DNA of 64,000 bases from Tachypleus tridentatus (GCF_004210375.1 NC_134830.1:63111576-63175575); one strand, 5' to 3'; positions 35,326-48,188 are shown, counted from the stretch's first letter. Notes: generated by a model from the sequence alone, not told the origin. A program made the numbers and translations.

Positions 35326-36660
35326 CTAAAGAAGGAACGAAGAAGAAGAAATATATATATACACGTTTTTCACTTCTCTTCTAATAAATCAAATGGATTA
35401 TTTCGTTATAATTCTAGCAAGATTCGCTTCTGTAGTTCATAGAATCTAAGCCACTTCTTTTAAGTAAGGCTCTGGCCTACTAACCACGATTAACCGAGTT
35501 TTAGGGAAGAGTTCCGACCTTCTCTGTGGGGCGTGTATGAATTTTTCTTCGATCCTCCCTAACTGCTTCCCTTAACGCACCACCCGTTGGTAGGACCTCA
35601 AGTGGAGGTACGATTATCTGTGAATGGGTGCGCGGTATCAACAGGAGGCCGAAAACAGAAAACAAGCTAGAAGTGTTATAGTCACATAAATTGTTTCACT
35701 TCGTCATTCGTTAATATGACTTCACTTTAACAATATCGGAAAATAATATCCGCGTATTTTGTTGTTTCATATACACTTAAAATAACCCATTAAACTCACC
35801 GATCGTTCATTCAAAATGAGAAAAAAAAATCTAATATATTATCTTAATACAGATCAGCCGTGCAATGTTACGTTTGTTTATTATTTGTGTTTCATTTTAA
35901 GAATAATCTGGAAAATGTTTGGCTTCTTAAAGTTTACTAAGCTAAATTTTCTTCGCTATAAAATGAAACATACGACTAATATAAACATTTTTTTCCAGTC
36001 ATTGTTGATGAGAAACTGATTTCCATTTATAAACACCTAAAATAGATTTAGGAAATTTATATCTTTATAAGATTGTAAGCATTCGAATTGTGCCTCTGTT
36101 AATATTAGGTTTCGATCCGATTTTTTACCATATTTGTAGTCAGAATTTTTTTATTTATTGGATCCGTTGTTTGTTATACATGTTGTTTTATCTATATACA
36201 CACGATGCGGTATAGAACTAACATATCTGATGCAGTGTTGTACAAATGGAAGATTCTAATACAATACCAGTTCACTGCATTATATAGCTCATACTTTTGA
36301 ATACATAATAATACAAGTACCTGCTGTTACATATTTTGAGCATACTTACTGAAACGGTATACAATGATCTCAAGCTTCTAACAATAACGTGTACAGAGAA
36401 ATACAAACATGAATATTGCTCATACCTGTATATTTGGGTATGTCACCGACTTTAATATCTACCTGATAAATATCCAGAGTTACTATACATTTGAGTGGGA
36501 CAAACTTTGCTGTTTGGTACAAAAGTTTGATTCTAAATAAAATATTTAGAAAATTAATTGAAATTAATTTAACTCTTATTTATTCTAAAATAAACAACTT
36601 GATGGTCACTTTTTCCCCTCGCCTTATATATCGACTGTATCCGATCTTCTTTAAAAAATC
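35326..36660. other. Sequence upstream of the visible Osr-like exon
   Basis: Starts with the pyrimidine-rich acceptor tract. No first exon, TATA box or other coding frame could be recognised; the 67-codon plus-strand frame at 35816-36019 is AT-driven. Confidence 0.5.
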
Positions 36661-36850
36661 TACAGTGTAATACATAGTTTAAAGCTACAGTATAATACAC
36701 AGTTTAAAGGTACAGTATAATACACAGTTTAAAGGTACAGTACAATGCAGTCTAAAGCTACAGTATAATGCAGTCTAAAGCTACAGTATAATGCAGTCTA
36801 ATGCTACAGTACAATACACAGTCTAAAGCTACAGTACAATACACAGTCTA
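36661..36850. repeat. Tandem array, eight copies of a 23- or 25-bp unit
   Basis: Units start TACAGT and end TTTAAAG or TCTAAAG. Units 4-6 lack two bases relative to units 1-3 and 7-8 (TGCAGT instead of TACACAGT), so blocks of units have been copied together. It lies about 1.3 kb upstream of the Osr-like exon. Confidence 0.9.
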
Positions 36851-37674
36851 TATAAAATATTCCTCTCTTTGCTTCCTGCGTAATTATTAAAATAAATAAA
36901 TCAACTAAGTTTATCTTATATTTAAAAAGTTAGTACAGGTTGGATAAGAATCTTTATTGTCATCCAGTCTTATAAATGAAATCAAATTTAAAACGTATAC
37001 AATTTTGTTAAATTTCATAGAGGGTGAAATACCTTTTTACAGAATATTCGTAGTTCGAGCAAAATGTAGGTTAATCTCTAAGAAATAGATATGTGTTAAT
37101 TTTCAGTTAGAGACTACAGCAATTCAGAAATGGATATTAGATATCGATATTGTTTAATTACTGGGTTCAAAAGATCGTTATTTAATTATATTTGGGCCCA
37201 TTTAGTTTACGAGATCTATAGTAAATAATGATACACATATGAAACAGTAATATATAAGGATTGACTGTGTAATCAACATATTTTTCGAGTTTGTATAAGC
37301 GTATTTTTTATGAGTTCATACTAACGTATTTTTGGTAGACAGTTTATCTTACTCAAACTCTATATAACCAAATCTAGTCGAATTTAAAGGATAGTTTTTG
37401 TTTCTGGAAGTATGTATTTTCCAAGTAATGTAGGTTATTGGAAATGGAATGTTCCCAAGTGTACAATAATTTCACATGTGTATCTGAAATGCCAAAAATT
37501 ACGTACGTGTAAATAACTAGAGACAAAGCGAACTTATAGAACCTCTGATCATGAAACATAGCACTCAAAATACACTATTTTAAATTATTAGGAACGTAGA
37601 AAAGACGACAGTACGAAAGGAAACATTTGCTGATAAACAAATGTAACATGTTATTTAAGTTTGTGTTTGTTGTT
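36851..37674. other. AT-rich spacer
   Basis: Nothing recognisable. Confidence 0.5.
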
Positions 37675-37785
37675 CAAGAGAAAGGTGCATAATGTGCTAT
37701 CTGTTCCGTATCAACAACGGGCGTCAGAACTTGGTTTTTAGCGTTATAAGTCTTTACATATGTACTTACACTGCACCTACAACAT
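37675..37785 (-). mobile_element. SINE-C relic
   Basis: GTGCTATCTGTTCCGTATCA, ACGGGCGTCAGAACTTGG and TTTTTAGCGTTATAAGTC keep the order of the family. Confidence 0.6.
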
Positions 37786-40683
37786 AAGATCCGCATCTTA
37801 AGTGTATGGATCGTGACAGAACGATTTGAACATGACTTTATGACTCAAGGACGAACAATTGCTTTCCTATTTTCTAAACCAGGTTGCTCGAATTAATAAG
37901 TAATATAATAATAAAGTTAAAGTAGTCCTATTTATGCTAGACATACAAAATGAAATTAATTACAAAATTAGCGAAATGTCTCGTATTATTTGCACTATTC
38001 ATTGGTATATATGTATAGGACGTCCACCTATAAATGGTTCTACATACTTTTATACGAGGAAGCTTTGAAAAAATAAAAATAAGAACGGCAAATTCCACTA
38101 CTTTTGGCCTAAATCATAATATAAAACAGTCATTATGTGTATATATTGCCGAGACGTTGTGTGTTCATTAAAATCACAGGCAGCTCTCTGGTACGTGGAG
38201 TTAAATTCTAGTAAGAGTTTGTTATGCGTGAAAATCATCGAACACTCCTATCATCTTACGATATAGGAATTTCTGAGACACAGGATCTAGCGTCACCCAA
38301 AAGCAGCACTGGACGGCCCACCGTAAGAAAAGTCAACGCGCCTTAGTGAGCGAGTTATTAGACTCACATTCCTGTTCAAACTGGACAACTTATATTTCCC
38401 ACAGTTGGAAGATGAAAGTGTTATTGGCAATATGTCTTCCAGTACTACCCAGTTTGAATTTTTGTTTGTAAAGTGATTTGCTGGATTGGTTGTGCGAGGT
38501 CCGTTAACGAGGACACCAACCTTACTTCATTTAGTGCCGCTCGGCTTTGGGCTGAACATGACGATTTTAAAGATCGCATCAAGGAAATTTTCTTTAAAAG
38601 CTAGTACATTTTAAAATATGTATAACCATTTGTAGAAACCTTTATATATATATACATACATATACATATACGCATACATTCATCTATGTATATATGTACA
38701 TACATACACACATACAAACTCACATATACATATATTCACTCACCAAACAAATATTTTCTCTAACAGGAATAAAACATCAAAGGTATAAAGTGCTATTTTA
38801 GATGCAATGAGTAAACACAGATATCTAAATCTAACTGACATTAAAAACATTCCTATGCTTTTAAAACATCCATACCGTCACTACCGACGAAATGGTTTTC
38901 AAATATCGATGACTGATTTGTGATTCCCGAGTCTATCAACAACATGACTTTACGTTCTAATCTTCACCAAAATATTTACGTTGGTAAGGCTTAACTACCG
39001 ATACAAAAGGGACTGGGCCTTAGAGTAGCAAAGAGAATAGCGGGAGATCCACCGTTACGTTCGCTCTCTGTTCACTTGGTCTGACTAGCCCAGAGAAAGA
39101 AGGTCATATAAAAGACTTGGCTTCGGCATAGGTATTAGCGCCGTACTAGACCGCTTTAAGTACAGTTGAGCAACTACTATAGCAGCGGGCACGAGAGACG
39201 TATAGACAGTTTTTAAATACGCCCCAGGCTGTCTTCTGCACTTTCAGAAACCGAATGCTGCAGGCAAGCGTTTACTTCATCTTGTTGAAAAGACATGAGA
39301 AAAGAAAGAGAAATATTTGAATTATATTCCGATAAATACGTAGAACTGTATCTAAAAAATATTAGAATTCCAAGCATATTTAAGATTCATTTAGTGTTAC
39401 AATACACGTCTGCTTTGAAACTTTGAATGAATTAATCGTACATTTTTCTGCACTTTGTTTTTCCCTAAACATCTTTTGCGCATATATTTTTGGAATTATT
39501 TTAAGCTTAGTTAATTAGGGCGTAATAGTCAATTATTTATGTTTGAGGAGAGGCCGTTCGGTCTGTGACTTTTTGTGTTGGGAAGCTATCAAGGTTGTCA
39601 TCTTCATCTTCGCTTACCCAAGCTGTTTGTTATGTTATGTAATTGTATTTGAAATAGTGTACTCCAATTTCTCTACCTAATATAGACAAAGACGGACATG
39701 TAATCCTAGTAAAATTTGCTTTGTGGGCTGAACGCGAAGACTAGAAAAGGCTGTGACGAATGTTTCCAGTCATATGTCTATCAGTAGTAGTATTGCACTA
39801 TCCAAATTAAGCATTCAAAACGTTTTATTACATTCAAGTGCATTCCTACATCTCAGTCGAGCCTAAAGTCAGTCGTGTGAAAGAAAGGCAATGTCACAAT
39901 AGTGTTTATTGTGAATCACGAGAATTTGTTCAGAAATAAAACAAGGTCTCACTATCGTGAAGCTGGTTACTAAGTTGTCTTCATTTAGTGAAAAACAAGG
40001 TTTTACTTTGACTACAAGATTATAGAAAACAGCAAACACATTTATATATTTATAATATTGCTTTCCTTCAGTAATTTAGTTCACTTATAGTTTTCTAACA
40101 GTAATCGTGACAGTTTTTTTATAGTATACATTTTTATACATTTTTTAAAATGTATCTGTTCTCAAAGACTTGAGAATTAACTTTCCACCTTATTTTAGTA
40201 TTGCAATTTCGTAATCTTACTGCTGAACTTCCAGGAGTAATTACGATAAATAAATGTAAATTTGAAATTTAATATACCTGTATATGAATGAGAAAGAAAA
40301 GAAGTCGTATTCGGTTAAGAATGGTATGTTGTTTGAAAACGGTTCCACAAGAGCGTGTAAAAAGAGTCTAGAAAATTTCAATTTGTAACAGCATGAGAAA
40401 AAGGGCGAAACACTGAATGCCTTATTACGGAAAATGAAAGAATATTAGCAAATCATAACCAAAACGCATTTGTTTCTTGTCAAGAAAGTTTGATACCAAA
40501 TTAAATTTGAAACAAATATGAATTAATAAGGAAAGTCACAGTAGTCAACGTTTCTGTTGAGTGCTCCATCTTGACACATAATCTAAGAATCGCCTGTTAT
40601 ATTAGAGATAAAATCAGATTTATTCTTTTAAATGTTAAGCATGATCCGAGTTAAAGACGAAGTAAACCTTTCAGCTCACCAAA
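37786..40683. other. Non-coding stretch with a GC-richer, TATA-bearing patch
   Basis: 39000-39270 is richer in G and C than its surroundings. It has TATAAAAG at 39107-39114 on the plus strand and TATTTAAAA on the minus strand near 39219, either of which could be a core promoter. No coding exon follows that I can support. The microsatellite at 38640-38735 also lies here. Confidence 0.35.
38640..38735. repeat. TA/CATA microsatellite region
   Basis: Interrupted runs of TATATA, CATACATA and CACATA. Simple repeat only. Confidence 0.85.
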
Positions 40684-40966
40684 CGGCCTGGCATGGCCAA
40701 GCGTGTTAAGGCGTGAGACTCGTAATCTGAGGGTCGGGGGTTCGCATCCCCGTCGCGCCAAACATGCTCGCCCTTTCAGCCGTGGGGGTGTTATAATGTG
40801 ACGGTCAGTCCCACTATTCGTTGGTAAAAGAGTAGCCCAAGAGTTGGTGGTGGTGATTAACTGCCTTCCCTCTAGTCTTACACTGCTAAATTAGGGACGG
40901 TTAGTACAGATAGCCCTCGAATAGCTTTGTGCGAAATTCAAAAAAACAAACAAACAAACAAACAAA
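40684..40966 (+). mobile_element. SINE-A, GTCGCGCC subfamily, with target duplication
   Basis: Flanked by CAGCTCACCAAA (40672-40683) and CAGCTCACTAAA (40967-40978); the tail has five AAAC repeats. Confidence 0.97.
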
Positions 40967-41066
40967 CAGCTCACTAAAATGTTTAACTAGTTCAATAACT
41001 CACAGTAGTTCGTCTACAAGGAATATAGGTAACACAGGATCTTGTTTTCCATTCTTCTAAGTTCCC

Positions 41067-41180
41067 AGCTAGCACACCGGTATGTCTACGGTTTTACAAT
41101 ACTAAAATCAGGGGTTCGATTCCGGCGGTGGGCTCAGTAGATAACCCCATGTGGCTTTGCTATAAGAAAACACACACACA
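41067..41180 (+). mobile_element. SINE-B
   Basis: AGCTAGCACACCGGTATGTC head, AATCAGGGGTTCGATTCCGG B-box region and AAGAAAACACACACACA tail. Confidence 0.88.
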
Positions 41181-41375
41181 ATCATACCATTTTTTAAAGA
41201 TATTTTATCGCATTTATTCTCATACTTTTCAAGAACAGATGGATATTTAGTGACGGTAATAGTTCTATACATTTTCTTAACCATGAAAGATAACTTGAAA
41301 ACGATTCTGAAGCTTGTGGTAACATTCCAGTTGGTCACCAAATGTAAACAGCTTCGTTCTTGGAGGTTTATTTCC

Positions 41376-41615
41376 ACTCGTAATCTGATAGTCGCGGGTT
41401 CGAATCCTCGTCACACCAAATATGCTTGCCCTCTCAATCTTGGGAGGTGTAATAATGTACGGTCAATCTCACTATTCGTTGGTTAAAGAGTAACCCAAGA
41501 GTTGACGGTAGGTGGTGATGACTAGCTGTCTTCCCTCTAGTTTTACACTAGTAAATTAGGGACGGCTGGCGCAGGTAACCCTCGTGGAGCTTTGTAAGAA
41601 TTTCAAAAACAAACT
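41376..41615 (+). mobile_element. SINE-A, lacking the first part of the head
   Basis: Begins at ACTCGTAATCTGATAGTCGC; the A box is missing. Body and tail are present. Small frames across it are not genes. Confidence 0.92.
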
Positions 41616-42549
41616 AATACTATATATTACTAAACCAAATTATGCGCAAACGTACGTCATATTTATGTGAGAAAATTGTTGGCTATTATTATCTCTCCGG
41701 ATTTAGTTTTATATTCCCATTTTTTATCTGGAATCTTTCTCTTCGATTTGATATTATACAATTAACTTACGATGTTGTTTCATTATCTTTTGTAAGGTCC
41801 TTTGCATCTTAACGTTTTAATTTCGTATTATTAGTTCTATCTATACTTTCCTTTCAACTCAGCAGCATATATAATACCGCACGTATTAATTATTCCCCAC
41901 ATGTTTTCCTTTAGATTAATCTTGTAGTTACAGTAGTTATAGAAACGGCTGAATAGTAGACGAGTTTTCATCAGTCTTTGGTTATTTTGTTCAATGATTA
42001 TCAGGTGATAGAATCAACAACGTTGCATCTTTCGTTAGTCAGGCTATTCCAAGTCGACCATGATAGAGATTTTTATTGCATAGCTTCTTTTGATGGTGAC
42101 AACAGCCTAGGGTTGCCTCTTCGCATCTCGTCAAACAGGATGCACGAGAGCCTCAGTAGAGAGCGTCTGGTTTAAATTAGGAGCCTTCGATTTTATGTCG
42201 ACAATGCTCGTGTAGTACAGTCGCCACTTGAAGTCACGGCTGCACTGTTACAATCTGCCATTTGCTTGCGATCAGGAAATCGTGTGGTTATTACATATTT
42301 TTCAACTTTCACCTTCAGGGTTTGCTTTCGAATGCATGCTGCACATATTGTCTGTACACAATTTACAAACCTGAACCAAGTGATCACAAGTATTATACGT
42401 AGTGATATTCCTCTTTAATGGCACAGATATGAACATTTACAAACACGCAGAACAAAAATGTTTAATAATGATGTAAGAAGTTGTTTTTTATAAAACAGCA
42501 CGCATCTCATGATTGCTACCTATTCGGTAGACGAATAGATAAGTTTCTT
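41616..42549. other. Non-coding stretch
   Basis: Two 64-65-codon frames on opposite strands (41978-42175 and 42387-42193) show no domain; nothing else recognised. Confidence 0.45.
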
Positions 42550-42815
42550 TGGTTCACTGTTTCAGATATTTACGCCAAGCTGGACGTGGACAATCCATGC
42601 CAGACGTCCTTAATTTTGAAACTGAAATGGAGCATCTAGCTTAGTTAACACACCCACGCCAACTCTTGAGTTAGTATTATAGAATAGTGGAATTTTACTG
42701 TTACTCGTATAATGCACCCACAGATTCATAGTACAACAGTTTGGAGCGTGATCTTCTGACAACGAAATACAAATCAAATTCACAGTTCACACTTGGATAA
42801 CTTGGCCACCCCAAC
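42550..42815 (-). mobile_element. SINE-D
   Basis: CCAACTCTTGAGTTAGTATT, AGAATAGTGGAATTTTACTG and ATAATGCACCCACAG match SINE-A body blocks in order; the head is hardly recognisable. Confidence 0.55.
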
Positions 42816-42855
42816 CCACGTAAATAAGTATTGCTTTGTAGAAAAACAACAACAA

Positions 42856-43127
42856 GGCCCGGCATGGCCAAGTGGTTGAGGCGCTCGTAATCTGAGAGTC
42901 GCAGGTTCGAATCCCAGTCACACCAAAAATGCTCGCTGTTTCAGTCGTAGGGGCATTATAATGGTACGATCAATCCCACTATTCGTTGGGAAAATAGTAG
43001 CCCGAGAGCTGGCGGTTGATAGTGATGATAGGATAGCTGTCTTCCCTCCATTCTTACACTATTAAATTAGGGACGGCTAGCGCAGATATCACTCGCGTAG
43101 CTTTGCGCGAAATTAAAAAACAAACAA
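42856..43127 (+). mobile_element. SINE-A with a short head deletion
   Basis: GAGGCGCTCGTAATCTGAG lacks the GACTCG of other copies, removing one side of the anticodon stem. The rest is complete. Confidence 0.94.
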
Positions 43128-44097
43128 TAAAACAGATTCCATACGATAATATTGACTTCATATGCCAAAATTAATCATTATAATTACAACATGAAAGTCG
43201 AATTTCCTGTATTCTGGTAAGAGATTTTCAAATTAAATATGTATGTGTTTAATACTGTCACCTAAGTAACTGGTTATTACCATATTCTACTAGGTAACTC
43301 TTTTATATTGATACAGGGACTAGTCCACTCGTTAAAAGCGCTAGAGTTTAATTATTTTTATGTTGTTGCGGTCGATGTTTTCATTAAATCGCCTCAAATT
43401 AGTGTAGATTTATTTTATATATGAACATTTAATGTTACCTTCCTTAGAGCATCATTTTAGAAATCTTTCTAAAAGGAATCATGACAATTATTAAAAAAAC
43501 TGTTGAATGTTTGTTACGTAACGACACATTGCGTTGAAGTACCTCTTTAAGTTACCAGGTGGCAGCACAGAAGAATACGATCCGTTCCGGCTTCCGCTAA
43601 TCATGACATTTATTGTGAGAACGAACAGCGTCCTTCTAACAGCGTGACAGACAAATTGTCACACTATTATTATTACTACTATTTGTCTGATTATTACTAT
43701 TATTATTTATAAATATATGTATATATATATATATATCTGAAGGGTACTGAACATATTATATTTTAAAAGTATATTCTCCTTCCATTTCCATAGAAAAACC
43801 CAGTCAGTGTCTTGTACTTTTATACTTTAAGACTCTGACAGGCTTTTACTTTAACCAAAAAAGAGAATATACTTAAAAACTATTGTGGGTGTGTTTTAAC
43901 TGTCTCTTGCAGTTTTAATAACCAAATAATAACGTATTTTTCCACCTGATAAATAATTACTTTGGACTACGAAACACTGAGGAGGATTCTACGAAAACGT
44001 TTGGAAAGCAACACAAATACAGAACAGAGATATACAGAAAAATACAGAATAACAAGTATGGCTGGAAAACATTTTAGTACTATGTAATGGAATTATT
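43128..44097. other. AT-rich spacer
   Basis: AAGTATATTCTCCTT (43767) and AAGAGAATATACTTA (43860) form an imperfect inverted pair around about 100 bp. No gene. Confidence 0.45.
43716..43735. repeat. TA microsatellite
   Basis: Short TATATA run; simple repeat. Confidence 0.8.
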
Positions 44098-44350
44098 GTT
44101 TGTTTGTATTTTGAATTTTGCGCAAAATAACACGAGGGATATCTGCGCTAGCCGTCCCTAATTAATCAGTGTAAGAATAGAGCGAATACAACTAGTCACC
44201 GCCAACTCTTAGGCTACTCTTTTACCAACGAATACTGAGATTGGCCGTAATATAATAACGCATCCATAGCTAAAAGGGTGAGCATGTTTGATGGAACGGA
44301 TATTCGAACCTGCGACCCGCACATTTTAATTACCTGGTCAAGTCGAGTCA
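44098..44350 (-). mobile_element. SINE-A, head decayed
   Basis: TTGTTTGTATTTTGAATTTT tail; part of the head between B box and A box is missing. Confidence 0.88.
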
Positions 44351-44353
44351 GCA

Positions 44354-44379
44354 TAGTAATAGTAATAGTAATAGTAATT
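44354..44379. repeat. (TAGTAA)n microsatellite
   Basis: Four copies of the hexamer TAGTAA adjoin the head end of the SINE-A at 44098-44350. The plus-strand frame through it is not a gene. Confidence 0.85.
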
Positions 44380-44513
44380 CCAATACATCCCTGTGCAAAA
44401 TATAAAACAAGAAATAGATTCTTGGATCGGTACTACTTTCATATAGTTTACTACATTCATGATCGATATGAACAATTTTGTTGAATATTGTAAGTTGAAA
44501 TGTGTTTGATTAT

Positions 44514-44757
44514 TTGTTATTAATTGCGTGCCAAGACACTCAAAAGCTATCTATGCAAGTCATAATTTTTGAACCAATAAACCAGAGAGAAAGCAGGTAA
44601 CCAACATCACCTCTTGGGTTACTATTTATTAACGCACAGAGGGATTCATTGTTCTTTTAACGCCCCCACGGCTAAAAGTCGACCAAGATCGGCAACGGGT
44701 TTCGATTCCGCACCCGCAAATTGCGAGTCGAGTGACATGCCATGTTAGATGGGGTGT
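44514..44757 (-). mobile_element. SINE-D / diverged SINE-A
   Basis: CACTCAAAAGCTATCTATGC, ACCTCTTGGGTTACTATT, AACGCCCCCACGGCTAAAAG and ATTGCGAGTCGAGTG are in SINE-A order. Confidence 0.6.
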
Positions 44758-45359
44758 TGGGACTATATAACGTAGATTTAAAATCAGAATAACTTGCTAA
44801 ATATGAAATTCTGACGGAAATTATAAGTGTTATCATCTTTTGATCATATCATATTGAAAATAACATTAATTTCATTATTCATTATATCATGAGTTATATT
44901 AAAGTAAGCCTATCGAAAAATCTTAATTTCACCATTTTACATCTGGGTTTCTGTTGGATGTTGCTGATTTCATAAGTGCCCGTTTTAGGTACATCTTTTG
45001 GTGGTGTCCACCTTTCTAAGGTGCTTGTTAATGCTTCGTAAAAAAAAAAAGGCATATAATTTTGACAATGTACAATTTTGAGCATCCGACAGACAAGTTT
45101 CCATTATATGAAAGTGATATAAGTAAATTCCTAAAGTTAAGGTTTTTGTATTATTTTCGAGGTAACAGATTGAAGTAAGATGATAAAATGATTATAAAAT
45201 ATTTCAACAGACGATTTGATTTTTATCTTCTTTCTTCCTTTGACAAAAACAATTATACACGACTAACGAGCTTTCAGAGATTTTTTGTATGGTGATATAA
45301 TTATACTAAGATAATTATTTATACTTCACATACTGTTTGTTGGACCTCATGCGGATAAT

Positions 45360-45535
45360 CTTAGGGCCATGGGTGGGTTATAAGAGTGACGGTCAAATCT
45401 CACTGCTCTATCAAAGTAAATTTGGAGTTGTTGGCGGGTGATGTTAACTAGCTACATATTCTCTAGTCTATGAGTACAAAATTGGAAACAACTAGCTCAA
45501 ATAGCCCTCGAGTTGTTTTCCATGAACATCTGGAA
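45360..45535 (+). mobile_element. SINE-D relic without head
   Basis: GAGTGACGGTCAAATCTCAC, GGCGGGTGATGTTAACTAG and CAAATAGCCCTCGAG are the remaining body blocks. Confidence 0.55.
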
Positions 45536-47516
45536 AGAAATAATCGTTTCTTATGACGTCAATAAACGCATATATTTAGAGAGTTTGTAAACATGCGTGT
45601 GCATTGCAGTCGTTGTTTTAAAATGAAGTTAACACAAAATTACATAATTATTATACTACTTAGCATACATACTACCTTTAAACACTCCAAGTTTGAAGAC
45701 AAATTCACTGACAAAGCACACAGTACAAACAGACGAAATACGTTGATGTGTTTAAACTTTAATTCTAATAACGGGTTTTAAAGCTTCAACCTTTGTGCCT
45801 TGAAGCAGCCGCACGCTCGCGGATGCAAATATAGGACGGAAAATAGAGGTAAGTCATGATGAACCATAGCATCAGGAAGCATTTGGGAATACATGTGGCT
45901 GAGATCGTGAGACTGTGGCGGGCAAGGAATCCGGATTTTACATTGTGTTAACAACTGTGAAAAATTTTCTTGAAATGAAATTAGCATGAACACCGTGATT
46001 GAAGAAGAGACTAGTAGTTCTATCTATCTATCTAAGTAGCTGCTCGTTATGCAAGATGGGCGTTTTTTTCCATCCACATGTTCTGTTGAAAATATTCGGT
46101 TTTTGGTTAATATCTTCTCATTCATTTCTTTTCTGTTATTACATCATTGTTTCGGTGTGGTTGTAAATACGCTGCAATGCTACATAGTTTATGACAGTAT
46201 TATCAATATATATATATATATTTTAAATACGTGCCCCTATAAATAAAGTTTATTGAATGACTCGCTATTTCTCACATTTCATGTTGTTGTTGTTTTTTAA
46301 ATCTTGATCGTTTATAAAATACTGAAACAACCTTTATTGTATTGTATGAGATTGTTACTACTGTGTCTATTTTTTGCAAAGTACGAATTCAATGAATTCC
46401 CTACCTCTCAAATAAACCCTAAGGCATTATTTCTTACCAGGCTTTAGTTTGTAATTAAATTCTCACAATAACAAGCGTCCTATAACAATCTATTATGTTG
46501 AGTAAGAGAAATCGTTATCTCTTCAAATAAATAATTTCTGTTTATTACCGCTAGATGACATTCAATAAAACTGGAATTTAAAAAAAAAAACACACAATAA
46601 AAGACAAGAGTAGTATAAATAAACTTCACTAATAAAGATAATCCTTAGAAACCGGGTTCTCTTTTAGACTTTTTTCTGTTATCGTACTAGATGTGTGGAA
46701 AAGATAAGTAAGTTAACAAAGTCCTTAAGTAGGAATCAAAATCGATTTTTTAGGGTTAACATCATTCTAGAAGAAATGAGAGAGTAATGACACGTTCAAA
46801 AACTAATCTAACTAACTATGAGTTAGAGTGAAAAGTTTTAACTGAAACCGTAAACTAAAACTAATTACTATTTTGAATTTTGTATCGAGTAGATAGTTAT
46901 ATATAAATAAGCAAAAGAGGTCAAGCGGATATCTACTTGTTATGCATAAATGTCAAAAACTTCCGCCTGTACTCAGTTAAATGTTTCTCAGAATTTGCTA
47001 AGAAAAAGTCCAAATGGGTGGACAATCGCACGATAAAATCAACAGCCTATATTAGAAAAAAATGACAACAAATAAATAAATAGAAAAAGATTGGCAGGTT
47101 AGAAAATATCGTAATTTTCAAACTGTACAATCTGTGTAATTAAAATTAGTTGATATTAAATCCCAATCAGAACAAGCTACCTACTAAGATCAGAAAGTAA
47201 AATCGGCATCATCCAGTAACGAGTAGAGCTCATTAATGACTGTTCGGTTTTGTATTCTAGCTTGTAAAGATTAGAATACGTTGTTCCGTCACTCGAGCGG
47301 GCAGTCTCGCCGTTAACGGATTTTTCAGCTGTGAACCCAGATGGTTTCATTAGCTTAGGAAATTTAGATTAGTTCTAAATTCACCCACTGAAGTAACTAT
47401 GTGGATTATTGTCAGCTATAAGAGCAAAATGAAAACAATTAAAATAAAAAACACAATAAAAGTAAATATATATTGTCTAATCTAGACTGGCAATGAAAAA
47501 AGGATAGATAATACCT
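45536..47516. other. Non-coding stretch
   Basis: Small frames at 45593-45781, 45993-45778 and 46049-46246 lack any recognisable domain. TCTA and TA simple repeats sit near 46018 and 46205. Confidence 0.45.
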
Positions 47517-47627
47517 CACAAAGTCCCTCAGCGGTAAGTCTACGAATTTACAACGCTATAATCAGGGATTCGATTCCTCCTGGTGGACTCAGCAGATAGC
47601 ATGATGTGGTTTTTTATAAGAAAACCC
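47517..47627 (+). mobile_element. SINE-B
   Basis: AAAGTCCCTCAGCGGTAAGT, ATCAGGGATTCGATTCCTCC and GACTCAGCAGATAGC. Confidence 0.85.
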
Positions 47628-47764
47628 CTTCTCACCCACATGTTCAAATAAATTTTAGTTTATAACTTCCTAAATAAACATTGTTTCTAGGGTTGTTCGA
47701 TAAAGCAATTACATTTTTATAACTTATTTATGGAAAACATTATATATATATACATTACTTTTCT

Positions 47765-47998
47765 ATGCTTACATAGCCGTTCCAAATTTTAAGATGACAG
47801 ACAGATAAGAAAGCAGATAGTCACCAGCACCCAACATTTGAAGTACTCGTAACTGATTGAATAATGTGATTTTATCGGCACTCTTATAGCATAACCACAG
47901 CCCCAAAGTACGAGAGTGGAGCTTGTTTTTGACAACATGGAGTCCGAACCATGGATGTACAGCATGGGAAACGCTTAACCTCTAAACTACGCCCAGCC
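47765..47998 (-). mobile_element. SINE-D
   Basis: TAGCCGTTCCAAATTTTAAG, GCAGATAGTCACCAGCACCC and AATAATGTGATTTTATCGGC; a tRNA-like head end is at CTTAACCTCTAAACTACGCC. Confidence 0.55.
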
Positions 47999-48188
47999 TA
48001 GGGCTCTAAAACTCATATACCGATATGTTGAAATATTACCAATATAAAAAGAACATAGTTTATATTACATAATAATAATCATCATATACTGTCTTCAGTA
48101 GTTTGGCTTATGATTGTAGTAAATGTTTGATTATACATATATTAATTAGGTTTTCCCATCACTTATAATACGTTTCTCTCCATGGATT

